A stretch of DNA of 55,953 nt from Daldinia sp. FL1419 (lineage: Eukaryota; Ascomycota; Sordariomycetes; Xylariales; Hypoxylaceae). The stretch covers positions 1-55,953 of the forward strand of contig MU623519.1 in NCBI GenBank assembly GCA_025201765.1. The letters are read 5' to 3'. The notes beneath the pieces are model-generated. The model was not told the DNA's origin, ran no database searches, and was given only the letters and a program-made list of their open reading frames with translations. How positions within the stretch are numbered: position 1 is the first letter of the stretch; every line of letters begins with the position of its first letter. Positions 20,678 through 33,720 of the stretch are shown piece after piece. The translations under genes and the position numbers were made by a program.

Positions 20678-23534
20678 TCATGCTCTCTTAGGATTTGCTA
20701 CCCACTGAGCGTCATATGGTGACAACTCGACCGCCCGTTGGCCGAGGAGACCTCGTTTCATTAATTTCGGATTGACGTTAGCCCCTGTCAAGTTACCACA
20801 ATCAGGCCGCTTCAATTTATTAGCAAACGTGTCAACTGCCCATATTAGTACACCGTTCGTCCAACCGAAGCCCTCGACAACTTCGTACTCGCCTCCTCCA
20901 CCGGCAACATTAGTTGAATCGTCTGCATCTATGAAGAGTTAGTATTCGCGTAGGCTTCGGGGTGTTTGTCTTTGTATGCGGTACGCCCTCGAAAGGTTTG
21001 AAGGTGCATAGGATGAAGAGAATAATAACATACTAGAATCACGTCAGCATTAGTCTTGGATAAAATAAATATTGTGCTCGAGGGCTAGAGATTCGTAATA
21101 TACGACCACATACCATTTTTCAAACATGATTCCAACATTCTCCGGACCGAGCCCCTCTAGTTTCGGTGTCTCATCTGTAGAGCCACCCGTTGCACGCCAC
21201 GTACAGAACGTGCTATCCAAGTAGCGCTGTGCTAGTTTAAGGGAAAGATCCTGAGTTTCGACGTACGCGGGGTCTTCTTTACCGAAAGTAGCCGGTGTCT
21301 GCAGGAGACCCTTCATAAGTACATACATTAACGGCGGCCATACATTCGGTTGGTCCCACTGCTGGCCGGTTAGGTAGTTTGTCGCGGCAACACCACCGGC
21401 TTTCTCGGCGATGAGATCGGAGACACGCTGGAATGCGAGCTTCACGGCTAGAGGGTTATCTCGGAGTTGCGGAGGGGCTGCGCCAAGCCAGAAGGGATAA
21501 AATTGAGCAATGTGGAAGAATACCTGGTAGCCTTCGGGGGCGTCTTTTTTCTGCGCTGGGGTGGTGTCCACGTCCGACGGCACGTAGAGATTTTGGGACC
21601 CGGAGGTAAGGTTGTAATCAAAATAGCTCATGTACTTATCATTCCACATCAGTGTATACATGGCCTCTGATCGGGTTTTAGCTAGCTTCTCGAATTCCGT
21701 AGCTAGGGTGTTGTCACTACTCTTGCCTAGATATCCTGCAATGGTCATCTCATTGGCATATAGGATGGAATTAAGATCTACGCCGATAAGATTCCCGGTG
21801 TTGAGAGAGCGTAGCGGGAAATAGATATCCTTGGCGGCATCAGACGGGGTGGTAATGAATCGTGCATTATAATCCCACCCCGATTCGGCGCCCGCAGCGA
21901 GGTTTGAGTAAAGCTCGGCCTTCTCACTCTCATTCAAGGGATGCGCTCCGGGATAAATGATACCGGAGGTAGCGTAGTATGACCTGTTGCTGGCTGTAAT
22001 GTAATCTTCGCGGTATGACTACGATATTTAAATTAGTTGGGGTTTGTTTCTTAATTTTTTTGAAAAAAAAATAAATAAAAAAAATACAAACAAAATAAAA
22101 CATAAAGCATAAAACATAAAAAGCCTGCACAGTTACTTGGCTATCAGGCCTGGGAGCTTTCTCGGGGGGAGGGAGCAAAGAGAAGATGACGACATGTTCC
22201 CATACCTCTGGTCGTGGCTCAGTATTCTGGACCCCATAGCTACGCGGTCTATATTAGAATAGGGAATGATATTGGACAGGGTATGGAACGAAACGCTGGG
22301 ACACTGCTTACTGCGCTAGATGGAAAGTTCTGTTGTCCGATGTGATTGCTAATGTGCGATTCTCGATCCAGAACTTATGCTCTTCAATGAGTAGAGGAAG
22401 CGCGCGCTCGAGAAGGCTCGTATCGTTGGTATAGTCGATATAAGTCTTAACCATCTGCGTCAAGAGCGGCGGCTGAGAGCGGTTCAGATAGTCTATTGGG
22501 TGTTAATACCTTTATCAACGTTATACTATCTAATTCAATAAACGATCCTTGCTGGATAGGGACACATATATGTGAGGAGAATTCGAGAGTGCGTGGTTTT
22601 ACGTACTGCGGTTGCGTCAGCTTCTGTGCCCTTAGATACTTCTTAAAAGTAAAAACAGTCCGCGAAACGAACGACTCATCCGTACCATAAGCGTGCACCA
22701 TTGGGCACGAATCCGAATTTCTCAACGAAATCAAGGAAGTTTTCAATAATATTCCTAAAGTGTATCAGCGTACTGATTTAGAATTGCAGCCGTGAGGTTC
22801 GATGGCGAACCTGGAGATTTGGGTGAAACTGCCACCAGTTCTCAGTAAACCCTCCAGTATCCAGAACGAATCCCAGTAGTAAGGTTCCCTAAACCGGCCA
22901 CCGGCAACAACGAAAGTGCGGTTGAGTGGGATGAAACTACCGACACACCCAGTACAGTTGCCAGCACCCACATCTGTAGCATCCAGTATTAGTTAAGCCT
23001 ATTTTTACATGATATGATATACCCTTATATCATCGCCGTAATATGAAGACTTACAAGTCCTCGTTAAATCGGGCCATATGTCAATGACCTTCTGTACAAA
23101 TTGCTTGACTACGGGGTCATCAACGGCATCTAGAAACACGGGATCGGTCTCTAACTCTTCTTGGGGAACATGAGCTAGCTCGGACCCAGCTTGGCCAAAG
23201 TAATTCGATAGGAAATCGTTTAGCTCTGTATTGTTACTAAGTGGCTTAGCAAGCTTGTCGAAGGCATCAAGAACTTCGTCCAACGGCACTTTTGTTGGCC
23301 TATTTGTCCATTAGCTTAAGTAATTTAATTTTAATGAAAGTTTGTAATTTACAGGTCTACGAATGTCTTGGAGTCGGAGAAAGGTCTTGCCAATTCAATT
23401 TGCTTTAAGATATCACCTTGACAATAAAGGGGAGAGTCGCAAGGCGACAAGGCCGAGCCATTCTGGTACAGTCCGTAGACCACTGTAGACGAAGCGAGAG
23501 TTAATACGGCCGTTATGCGCCGTATGTCTGTCAT
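20678..23534 (-). CDS. Secreted-type trehalase, glycoside hydrolase family 37
   Basis: It hydrolyses alpha,alpha-trehalose to two glucoses. Exons (minus strand): 23534-23353, 23299-23055, 22973-22811, 22754-22687, 22492-22312, 22239-22206, 22018-21115 and 20928-20678; 675 aa. An N-terminal hydrophobic stretch (residues 7-21) suggests a signal peptide, and several N-x-S/T sites (NNT, NCT, NRT, NRS) suit secretion. GH37 signature 1 is AGGRFREPYYWD (about 166-177) and signature 2 is QQWDQPNVWPP (about 510-520). The AGAESGWD motif (Asp about 340) and GGGGEYEVVEGFGWTNG (Glu about 606) carry the presumed catalytic acid and base. It lacks the long regulatory, calcium-binding N-terminus of fungal neutral trehalase. 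Two introns need twin-intron splicing to keep the frame; intron 3 has a rare GTTCGC donor. Otherwise the gene is intact and RIP-free. Confidence 0.9.
20929..21114 (-). other. Candidate [D1,2] stwintron between trehalase exons 7 and 8
   Basis: The exon ends at 21115 with T. The outer donor's first base G is 21114, and the inner intron is 21113-21033 (GTATGT ... GCTGAC ... TTCTAG, 81 nt). Its removal joins G to TATGTT (21032 on), recreating GTATGT. The outer intron (105 nt) has TACTAAC and ends CATAG at 20929. Result: GAA AAA T|AT GCA (EKYADD), in frame. Treated as a single GT-AG intron, one extra base remains and an immediate stop follows. Confidence 0.8.
22493..22686 (-). other. Candidate [D1,2] stwintron between trehalase exons 4 and 5
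   Basis: The exon ends at 22687 with T. The outer G is 22686, and the inner intron is 22685-22606 (GTACGG ... GCTGAC ... CCGCAG, 80 nt). Removal joins G to TACGTAAAA (22605 on), giving a GTACGT donor. The outer intron (114 nt) ends TATTAACACCCAATAG at 22493. Result: GCA CGC TTA T|AC TAT CTG (ARLYYLNRSQPP), matching the family. The single-intron reading gives TTA TGA. Confidence 0.8.
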
Positions 23535-23660
23535 ATCTTAGTACGTTTGAACGTCAAATCTGACGATGAGAGATGTTGGAATCAAAATCATTCGGTGCGA
23601 CGATTACATCGGTGAGGGTATATATTGAATTACAAAAGGTTTGTCATATCAGAAGCTAAG
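23535..23660 (-). promoter_or_regulatory. Trehalase promoter and leader
   Basis: About 125 bases of balanced DNA separate the start codon from RIP-mutated AT-rich sequence. On the minus strand a CAATATATACCC stretch (about 23613-23624) could serve as a TATA element some 80 bases before ATG. The proximal promoter is therefore unusually short unless the AT-rich DNA also contributes. Confidence 0.45.
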
Positions 23661-25486
23661 TTTTGCCTTAAGTTTTTTTAAGGTTTTTTATCATAACAAA
23701 AATGTATAAATAATAAAAAAATAGTACCTTATTTAATATAATAACCTTATATAATAACCTTATAATTTTTAAATCTTAAATAATTTTATATATTTAATTT
23801 TTTTTATTTCTTTTAATTTTTTTTATTTTATTAAGATATTAAAATATTTTTTAAATTAAAAAAATTTAAATTTTAAGGGTTTTATAAATTATTTACATTT
23901 TATTAATCAAATATATAAGATTTTTTCTAATTGGCCAATTATATTAGCCTTTTTTAATTAATTAATCTTATATTATATCCAATTATATCCTAATTAATTA
24001 ACTTTATATTAAATTATGTATTAAATTATATAATATAATTATATAATTAAAACTACCTTTAATTTTTATAGAATATCCTTTTTTAAGATTTCTATATACT
24101 TTTTCTAAATATAAATAGATTTTTAAAAATTATTTCTTATTTAATTAATATATTATTATTTTATAAAGTACCCTTATTAACCCCCTTAATACCTTTATTA
24201 ACACCCTTCATAAATATTATATAATAAAATCCTTTTACTATTAAATCATTTAATAAAAATTAAGAACTATTGTTTACCTAATTGATTAGTACTATATCTA
24301 TCATTATATATCAAAAATAACCAGTTATAATTTTATTAATTACTATAAAATATATGCCAAGAACATTTATATATATTACTTAAAATTTTGTAACAACAGC
24401 TCCTACACCTATTATAAGGACTGGGGTTCCTAATCAAAATATAAATATTTATTTAATTATCAGATATTAGCCAATCTTACTTAAACCCAATTATTATTCT
24501 TATTATTTATTCTATAAATTAAATATAATTCAATAATTTAAATATATATAATATATTTTTGAATACTACAAAATAATTAAAGATGACATAATTACAAAAT
24601 TATCTTACTAAACAATTAATAAAAATATTAAAAGGTAAGTTGAAATTGCTATCTATAAAACTACTATTTAGGACTAAATTTATAATTAGTTGAAATTTGA
24701 GTTTACCCCATATAATTCTAAAAGATTTAAATCTATTTAAAAGAGGTCTAGAAATTTTAGGAAAAGATCTACTTTATCTAATGTTATTAATGTTATTAAT
24801 CTAATTAAAAATTATATTAGAACTTTTAAGGAAATTAAAATAAATGTTATAAATATTAACCTTAACCATTATATATATAATTTAATTTTAAAAAATTATT
24901 AAGAAATGGATTAAAGATAAATTATATATTAAAAATTATTATTAAATATATAATTAGATAAAAAAAGTATTTATTGGAACTTATTATAATAATAATTATA
25001 ATCCCAGTTAGAAATAGGTATTGGACCAAATATTTTTTTCTATTTTATTTTTATCTTATTTTTGGATTCTATATATATAAAAAGCAATTATTAATTAGAT
25101 TATTATATTAATTATATAATAATATTTTGATATTATCTTTTTTTTTATATTTAAATTAAAAGTATTTTTTTTACCAATTTCTAATTATTATATTTATTAA
25201 TTATTAAAAAGTTTTTTTCAATTATATCCTTGTAAATAAATGGTATATAATCAACCCAAATATAAAAGAATTTAAATTTTAAAATCTAAAGGTTATATTT
25301 AATTATAATATATAAATAATTATTATAATTATTTTTGCTAAAAAGAATATAATATTTAAAGAATAATTATATATTAATATAACTTTTGAAATTAAATAAT
25401 TAAAAATATTTTTTATAAAGTTTATAAAGAATTTTATTTGGAAAGTTAAATGTTTAAATTATTAAATCTCTGATATATTTATTATT
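23661..25486. other. AT-rich stretch, no identifiable element
   Basis: Nearly pure A/T in blocks. 24640-25080 has a slightly better kept interior that could be a ruined transposase, but I could not match any motif. No LTR or TIR pair was recognised. Confidence 0.35.
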
Positions 25487-26080
25487 TATTTATTTATTAC
25501 TACCCCAATTTACCTAGAATATATTATAGGTATCTAATCCATTTCTTAATATTTGTTCTAGGTAGGAATTGTGTTCCGGAGAAAACCTACTTACCACCTA
25601 TCTAAATAAATTATATTATCATAATTTTGATTTTATCCTTTATTTTTATTAAAATTTATTTTTTAATAAAAATAATTAAACCTTAATATAAAAAAACATT
25701 TTATATATTATAATATTAGTTATGTAAAGTGATATAATAATAGCTTAAATATGGGGTAATAATAAGATCCAAGATGATTTCATTGTTTTTTTTAATAGAT
25801 AATAAAAATGTTATTATATTGTAAAAAGGTTATTCCGGAGGAGGGTTGGGATATATACAGTTTGTATAAGGTATAAATATATATGAATAATTTTATATCT
25901 CTATAAAAAGCCATTATATATTCTTACTTTTACAATCTTTTTTTTAATACCACAATATTATATTTATTTTCCAAAATGGCTTAAAATGGTACTACCAACC
26001 TGTAATCCTTCCCAACTAATTTCAATCCTCTTTGTATGCTTTGCTTACACTTTGCGATACTACAGTATAATACTACCATG
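25487..26080 (-). mobile_element. 5'-truncated Tad1-like LINE
   Basis: Same 3' end and tail as 4805-5393, extending slightly further 5' in sense (CATGGTAGTATTATACTGTAG complement near 26078). Mutations are mostly C-to-T on the plus strand at the right end. Confidence 0.75.
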
Positions 26081-26973
26081 CCCAGATCTCTAATATAATA
26101 AAAATTAAATAAGATTTTAATTATATATTTATTAATAGGATTATTTTTATGAATATTAATATATATAATGGGTTATTTAATTAATAATTATAACAAAATT
26201 ATATTACAATAATAAGAATAATAAAAAATATTTTTTAAAAATTTCATATTAATAATTTTTTATTAGATATACCAATTAGTTCTAATATTGCTAAAGATTT
26301 CAAATTCCATTATATTAAATATTTAAATATTTAAATTAATTAGAAATTATTTAAATTATTTTGAAAAAATTTATAAAATAATGGAAATTAAATAAAGGAC
26401 CATTAATATATGCAATTAATTTCTAATATTTCTTTAATTTATCCATATTATTAATTTAATTAAATTATATTATAAAAGTATAATCAAATGATAGAATAAT
26501 AATAATAAATTAATTATTTAAATTATTATTATTACTATTATTATTATCCAAAATATTAATTATTAATGATAATATTGATAAGGAATTATTACTTAAAGAA
26601 CTTACATTTATAGGTTTGAATTAAGAAGATATCTTATAGTTGGTACTTAATTAGATAAAATGAAGCATTTTGGGATAAAAAAGTTGAAAGAATAAGCCCT
26701 GGGGGGAAAGAGAAAGACGAAGGAAAAAATCCATGATATTAAGTCATAATATTAAAAAACACTATTTATAATTAATATAATTAAATTAATGCTAAACACC
26801 GCTCAATATTCATATACAAATTCAAACATACACACCACACCAAAATCACAACTATAACCAATAAGCACTTACTAATTTAAAAAACAATAATTCTAAATTG
26901 AAATATAAAATAACATCAATTCATCTTCTTTTTCTAACACTCTTTTTCTTTTTTACTACAATTTTCTCTTCTA
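26081..26973. other. AT-rich host DNA left of the copia insertion
   Basis: Contains a short G-rich patch (CCTGGGGGGAAAGAGAAAGACG near 26699) and C/A-biased DNA (26800-26975). No gene recognised. CAACC at 26974-26978 is the target duplication of the next element. Confidence 0.4.
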
Positions 26974-26978
26974 CAACC

Positions 26979-27131
26979 TGTCACACAATACACAAGGAAA
27001 AATTATAATTGTAGAATTTAAGTTATTATTATTATTATTAGAATTTTAAAATAAAATGGTAAGGTTTTTTATAGAATTATTATAAGGGAAAGAATTTTTC
27101 TACATTATTTTTTAAACTTATTAATCTAACA
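26979..27131 (-). repeat. Copia LTR (left; 3' LTR in sense)
   Basis: 153 bp, pairs with 33721-33875. It retains more C than its partner (CACACAATACACAAGG versus TATATAATATATAAAA). Confidence 0.85.
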
Positions 27132-27610
27132 CATCCCCCTAAATAAAACCAATAAGTAAATCTAAAACATATAACATTAAAAATATAATTTTTTTATATT
27201 TCCAAATTAGTATATTCCTTTAATCATATTTCTTCAATAATTTCCTCATTTATTTCCTACTTCTATTATATTATTTTATCCATTTCTTTTTAAATATTTT
27301 AATTTTTAAATAATCTAAAATATCCATTAAACCTATCTATTCTTTAAAATGGATATACTTTTTTTTAACAACATTTTTATAAACCCATCTGCATTTATAT
27401 TTTCTAAATTAATATAATTAATTTTAATATAATTTTTTTAAATTTCCTATTTAAATTAATAATTATATATATTTATATGCCTCAATTTTATTTTAAGTTT
27501 TTTAATATTTTTAATAATTAATCCAATTATTTATTTATTATTATACAACAAAAATATAATTTAGTTTTTAAGTTTAATTTTAAGATTTTTAATTAATTAT
27601 AATATATAAA

Positions 27611-29168
27611 GGTGGGGTCCTCTAAGAGGACTATATTTACCCGGGATTGTTTTATGCCTATTTTAAATTATATTTGTTGGAATTGCCCTTTTCTATGTCT
27701 ATCTTTTTTTTTTTTTTTTATTTTTTTTGGTTATATATATTAAGGAATTTTGAATGAGGGTGAGTATATTTTTGAAAGGAGGGTTGTGTTTGTTAGGGTT
27801 TGAACCTGGGTATATTGGGAAGTTGTTAAGAATTTGTAGCGGATTGTTATTGGGGAATAGTAAAGTATTTAATGTTAATTGAATTTTTTAAATAAAAGAT
27901 TATTGTAATAATAGTATATGGGGATAATGTGGATTATTAGGGATGAAATAATATATATATATATATTTTTAGAATTAATTTTTTTGTAAATTTTATATTG
28001 TAATTAATAAATATTAATGGAATGAATATAGAGTAGGGTTATATTATAATATAATTATAATATTGGTAATATTAAAATAAATAATTCTTTTAAAATTGTT
28101 AAAATATATAAGAGTTGTAGATTTAATAAGTAAAAGATTAAGTATAATAAAAATAATTATTAAATATTATTAATAATTTTTTAATAAGTTTTTTAAAAAT
28201 TTAAAAATTTTGGAAAAATTATAATAAAATTATAATAATTAATTTTTAAAATTATATTAGAAAAGTGTAATTATATTTTTTGTATAATTCCCTATTTTTA
28301 ACAAATAAATTATTTTTATAATGTATAATTGTATTGGGATTGTAATTTTAATATAATATAATATTAAAATATTGTATTAGGTTTAGGATGTTATGATAAT
28401 TTTTAATAAAAGAATTAAAATATTTAAGAGGGTTAGTAATGGGATGAAATTGGAGAAATAATGGAATATTTATAAATATATAAATTTTTTTTTATTTAAT
28501 ATAATATATATATAAAAGTAAAATAAGTTTTTTGAAGCAGTATTAAATTATGAACGTAATAGGTATGGTGGTATTATACTATAATATTACAAAATGTAAA
28601 TAAGGTATATAAGGAAAATTAAGGTTAATTAGAAAAGGTTATAGGTTAGTAATACCATTTTAAATTATTTTAAAAAATAAATATAATATTGTGGTATTAA
28701 AAAAAAATTATAAAAGTAAAAATGGGTGATAATTTTTTATAAAAATATAAAATTATTTATATATATTTATATTTTGTATAAATTATATATATTTTGGTTT
28801 TTTATTAGAATAATTTCTTTATAATATAATAATATTTTTATTATTTATAAAAGAAAATAATAAAATTATTTTTAATTTTATTATTGTTCCATATTTAGGC
28901 CACCATTATATTATTTCATAAAACTTAGATATTGTAATGTATAAAATATTTTTTTATATTAAAGTTTAATTATTTTTATTAGAAGGTAAGTTTTAATATA
29001 AATATAAAATAAAACTAAAATTATGGTAATATAATTTGTTTGAATAGGTGGTAGGTAAGTTTTTTTTAAAACACAATTTTTACCTAGAACAAATACTAAA
29101 AGATGGACTGGATACCTATAATATATTTTAGGTAAATTGGGGTAATAATAAATAAATAAATAAATAAA
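27611..29168 (+). mobile_element. 5'-truncated LINE inserted in copia, 1.56 kb
   Basis: Flanked by an 11-bp duplication TAATATATAAA (27600-27610 and 29169-29179). It is collinear with 39990-41525, including the final GGTAAATTGGGGTAATAA and AATAAATA tail. The 5' end carries a small perfect hairpin GTCCTC-TAA-GAGGAC (27617-27631). This copy is mainly G-to-A sparing (G-rich), so it was mutated on the opposite strand to many others. Confidence 0.8.
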
Positions 29169-29599
29169 TAATATATAAAATCTTTTTTTTATAATTTAAA
29201 CCAAAATAAATAATTTAGTTTTAATAATAGAAATAATGATTATATTTTATTTATTAATTTTCTAATTAATTATTTTATTAAATAATTTTATTATATATAT
29301 TTATAAACTTTTTTAATTAATTGTATTATTAATAAATAAAATATTATTAATAATTTTAAAAATATTGCTTCCATTTAGTTCTAAGGTATATCCTTATGTA
29401 TGCTAGAAGTATTATATAATTTGATTAATTATTATATAATATTTTAGATTTAGATTTAAGTTGAATTGGGTTAATTTCGAATAGGTAAATACAATATTGA
29501 ATTGGGTGATTATTGTGGCGTATAAGATTAAATTTATTTTTTGTTGGTATTATTATATTAATTAAAATAAGGTTATTTTTATATAAGGTAGTAATTCTT

Positions 29600-30200
29600 T
29601 TTTTATTATAAATATTTTAAAATTTCTTTTTAATTATTTTTATTAAATTAATAATTTTATTAATATAAATAAATTAATTTAATTAAATTTAATATTAAAT
29701 TTAATTTTAAATTATTTTAATTTTGAAGAACTATTATAGTTCATTATTTCCAGTTAGTTTGTATTATTTCTTAAACTTAAAAATAATTAATTTAATTTTT
29801 GATGTAGTTTTTTTTTAATATATTATAATAATATCATCTATATATATATAAAAAAGAATTTTATGTTTAGTAAATATATATAATTTTTAGGATATTGGGG
29901 TAAAATTAAATTCTTTTAAAATTTATAAAAGTTTTTATTGTTAGAGCAGAGGGATTTTTAGAGATTGTAAAATGTTTTAATAATATGAAATATTTTTTTT
30001 AGTTGTTGATATTTTTAGGGCATATATATAAATATATTTCTTTTAAGTTTTATATTTATAAATATATTTATTACATTGTATTATATAAATTTGAAATTAT
30101 ATTTAATTATTATTGTTATGAATATTTGGAAGGATTTTTTAGTGGATATTAAGGTGTAGGTTTCTTTGTTACCAATTGCCTACTAATTTTCTTTTATTAT
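29600..30200 (-). pseudogene. Copia reverse transcriptase relic
   Basis: On the minus strand YIDDIII (29844-29824) follows a degraded LKEIYLYI and K-x-P-S-x-L region in the order expected for copia polymerase (EEIYM, then LKQSPRLW, then YVDD). Multiple stops. It identifies superfamily and orientation only. Confidence 0.6.
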
Positions 30201-33200
30201 TAAACATATTTTACACTGTTAGAGAAAATTGTATTTATTAATTTTATAAATATAAACCCATATACACCTAAATATTTACTTATTTTTATATTGATTATCT
30301 GATTATGATATAATTTCTTAAATATATATATTAATATAACTTTTAAAATGGATTTGTTTAATTTTTTAGAATATTTTACATAATAAATAATTTTGGATGT
30401 TTGAATATTATTTTTAAAATTTTAATAAGTCTCTTTTATACATTTTCTTATATTTATTAATTTTTATTAGGAACATTTAAATCGAATTATTTAAATTTTC
30501 TTCATTTTATTAAAAAAATTAATAAATAAATCTTAACATTTTTACTTTATTAATTACATATATTTTATATATATTAATTTTACCTATTAAAGAACTAGCG
30601 TAAAATGTTGTTTTTTATAGTGTATGATATTTATTATTAAAAATAATACAAAAGACTATTAATATTTTAATATAAATAATAAATAAAACCATTAACAAAA
30701 AATTATCCAAAAAATAATAAATAAAAACATGCTTTTATATAAAGGTAATTAATCCTTACAACAAAAATTTCTTCCCTTTTATCTAATAATCCACCCAATT
30801 CTATTAATTTATCAACTATACCCAACATATCCACATCCTTAATTTACCCTAAAGAATTTACTTAAATATTATTATATATATTTACTTTTTTTTTAAATTA
30901 AAAATTTTAAATAAATTTTAACAAATTATTATATTAATCTATCCTATAAATCATTAATTTATTTTTAAATCTATCTTATAATTTCTAAAAATTATTATCA
31001 AAAACCTTATCTTCCTTTAATGTAATATCCTTTGATTTCATTACCTTATTAATATATAGGCTTTAAATTTTATATATATTTATAGATATATAATTTATTA
31101 AAAAACCTATCCATACTTTAAGATTAAGCTTTTTTAATTTATTTAATTTTTTAAATATTGTTATTACTATAGCATAGGCTTTACAACTATATATCTAAAA
31201 AGAGTCTTATTAAAACTTTCAATTATAAATTATAAAACCATTATTTGTACTAATATATAAATAAAATCAATTATATAATATTTATTAATTTATTTTATAT
31301 TATAATATTTAATTATATAAGTATATTATTATTTTATAAATTTTAGATTATAAAGAATAAAATAATTTTAAATATATTTTTATAATTTTTACCTTATTTT
31401 TAATTACATTTCTTAAACATTAAACAACATCATTTTATACTTATATATAAATTATTAAAAACTCAATTTTCATATATAAGCTTTTTAAATATACATAAAT
31501 TACTAACTTTTTTTTAATAATTCCTTAATTAAATTCCCAAATCTTTAAAATAATATCATATTAAATCTTTAAAATATCAATAAAATCTTTCAAAATTTTA
31601 ATAATTAAATATCATACCAATTCATTAATTTATAATTAATAATAAATTTATAAAATTATTATTTAATTTTTTAATATTATAAAAATTAAAAATTAATTTT
31701 ATTTTTAAAATTTTATTAATATATTTAAATATTTAATTTATTTAATATTTAACCTTAACAACAACATATACTTTATAATTAATTATTTTAATTTTTTTAA
31801 ATTAAATTTTAATATTTATTTTAATAAGATCTTCTAATATTTATGGATTTAGATATCCTAATCTTAAATACCATTTAAATACATCTACTATTAATATTCA
31901 CTTTTTCGTATTAAATTTATTATATTATATATAAAATATTAATTTAAATATTTTAAAAAAAATATTCTTAAATATAAACTAATTAAAATAATTAATAAAT
32001 TTAATTATAATTTTATTATTTTAAAATTTTAAATATATATGTTTTTAGTAGTTATCCCACCAATACCTTCATTCTTTAAGAATTTATAAAAATATAAGAT
32101 TATAAGTAAAATTTAAATAATATATTATGTTTAAAAGTTTAATTTTTATAATATTATTAATATATTTAATTTTAATTTTAATATATTTATAATTTAATAT
32201 TTAAACCTTATTATTTTTAATAATAATATATTCTTTTAAAAAAACTTTTTTATAATTAATAAATTTTAAAATTTATTTAAAAACATATATTATAATTCCT
32301 AAATCTAATATAACTAAATTCTTTAAAAAATAATAACTTATATTATAAATAATATCCATAATATTTATTACAAATACTACTCCTAATTCCAAAATTATTA
32401 CTTATTTTAATAATTAATTTTTATCTTTTTAATTAATTATATTATTTTTATCTTTCTTTTTAAGATTATTAAAAGTTTTTATTTTCATTATTAACTTAAA
32501 ATTATACTTAATTTTTTCTTATATAAATATATTAAATTATATATTAATTTTGAAATATTTAGGATTTTTTAATTTAATAATATAAAAATATTTTTTAATT
32601 TTATAAAAGTTTAAGTAAATCTTATATTTATTATATTTATATTGATATATTAGTAGATGTGGATATTGATTAATATATATATCATTCTTTTTTCATTTAT
32701 TCAAATTATTTTAATATTTATTTAATTACTTATTTTATTTAACCAATTTCTTTTATAAGAATTTTTTTTTATTAAAATTATTAATATTATTATTCTTATA
32801 ATAAGTAATAAAAGTATTTTTATAAATTTTTCTTTTTTTAGGTTATATTTATAATATAAATATAATTTTTAAAAATTAATATTCCATTATTAAATCTTTT
32901 TTAATACATTATTATTTAAATTAATATTTATTTTTAAAACACTAATATTATTATTTATAAAATAATTAAAAATTATTTTTATAAATTAATAATAATAATA
33001 AATTTCTTATTTACTTCATATAATATAATCATTTCTTGAAAAAATAATTTATTATTCCTAATTTTTAAATTATTTTAAAAGTGACATTATTATTTTTTTA
33101 TAACACTCTTTTATTTCATATTTATTAGAATTAATATTAAAAATCTTTTTAAAATTAATATATTTTTTTAAACATCTTAAATTAAAAGTAAAATTAATAT

Positions 33201-33720
33201 TTAATAAAATTTTAATATAGTTTTTACCATATAATTTAAAAATTAAATTAATTTATTATACTTAATATTATATAAAACCATAGTTTATATATATATTTAT
33301 ATATTTTTATTATAACAAAACCTTTTAATTAATATAAATTAATTTATATTATAAGGGTAAGTATTTATAATAAAATTATTAGGTATATTTGTTACATTAT
33401 TTTATTTATTTTTTATAAAGGTTAATGGATTATTTGTATTTTTAGAGTTGGTTTTACAATCTTCAATATTTGGTTATATTAATTGAAAAATTAAAAAAAA
33501 TAAAAATTTCTTTATTAAATTGGTATTTTCTGGATTCAACCAATCTCATATATTTAGGTTATGAATTAAAATTATAAAGGTTTAGTTCCATACTTCCTAA
33601 TTATTAGATATAAACAATTGGTTTTTTCTTGTAATATTTTTGGATAATATTATTTAATTAGATGTAGTTAAGGTTATATTAAATATATATTTATATTAAA
33701 ATATAATTAAGATTTTTAAT

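Noticed and set aside
21114..22687. Trehalase as a pseudogene with two one-base insertions at splice junctions
   Set aside because: Both 'insertions' are a G directly before GTAYGK, and both introns contain an AG followed by TAYGT that rebuilds the donor. A shared mechanism (stwintron) explains both and keeps 675 conserved codons open.
22447..22746. 99-aa ORF on the minus strand
   Set aside because: It runs through intron 4 and reads exon 5 in the wrong frame. The conserved trehalase frame is different.
23661..25486. Ruined Tc1/mariner or Fot1 transposase
   Set aside because: A possible helix-rich translated stretch near 24840-25080 was examined, but no catalytic motif or inverted ends could be identified.
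27796..27810. GGGTTTGAACCTGGG as a tRNA B box
   Set aside because: It lies inside a LINE copy. The matching position in other copies (about 40160) is ordinary RIP-mutated sequence, and no cloverleaf can be drawn.
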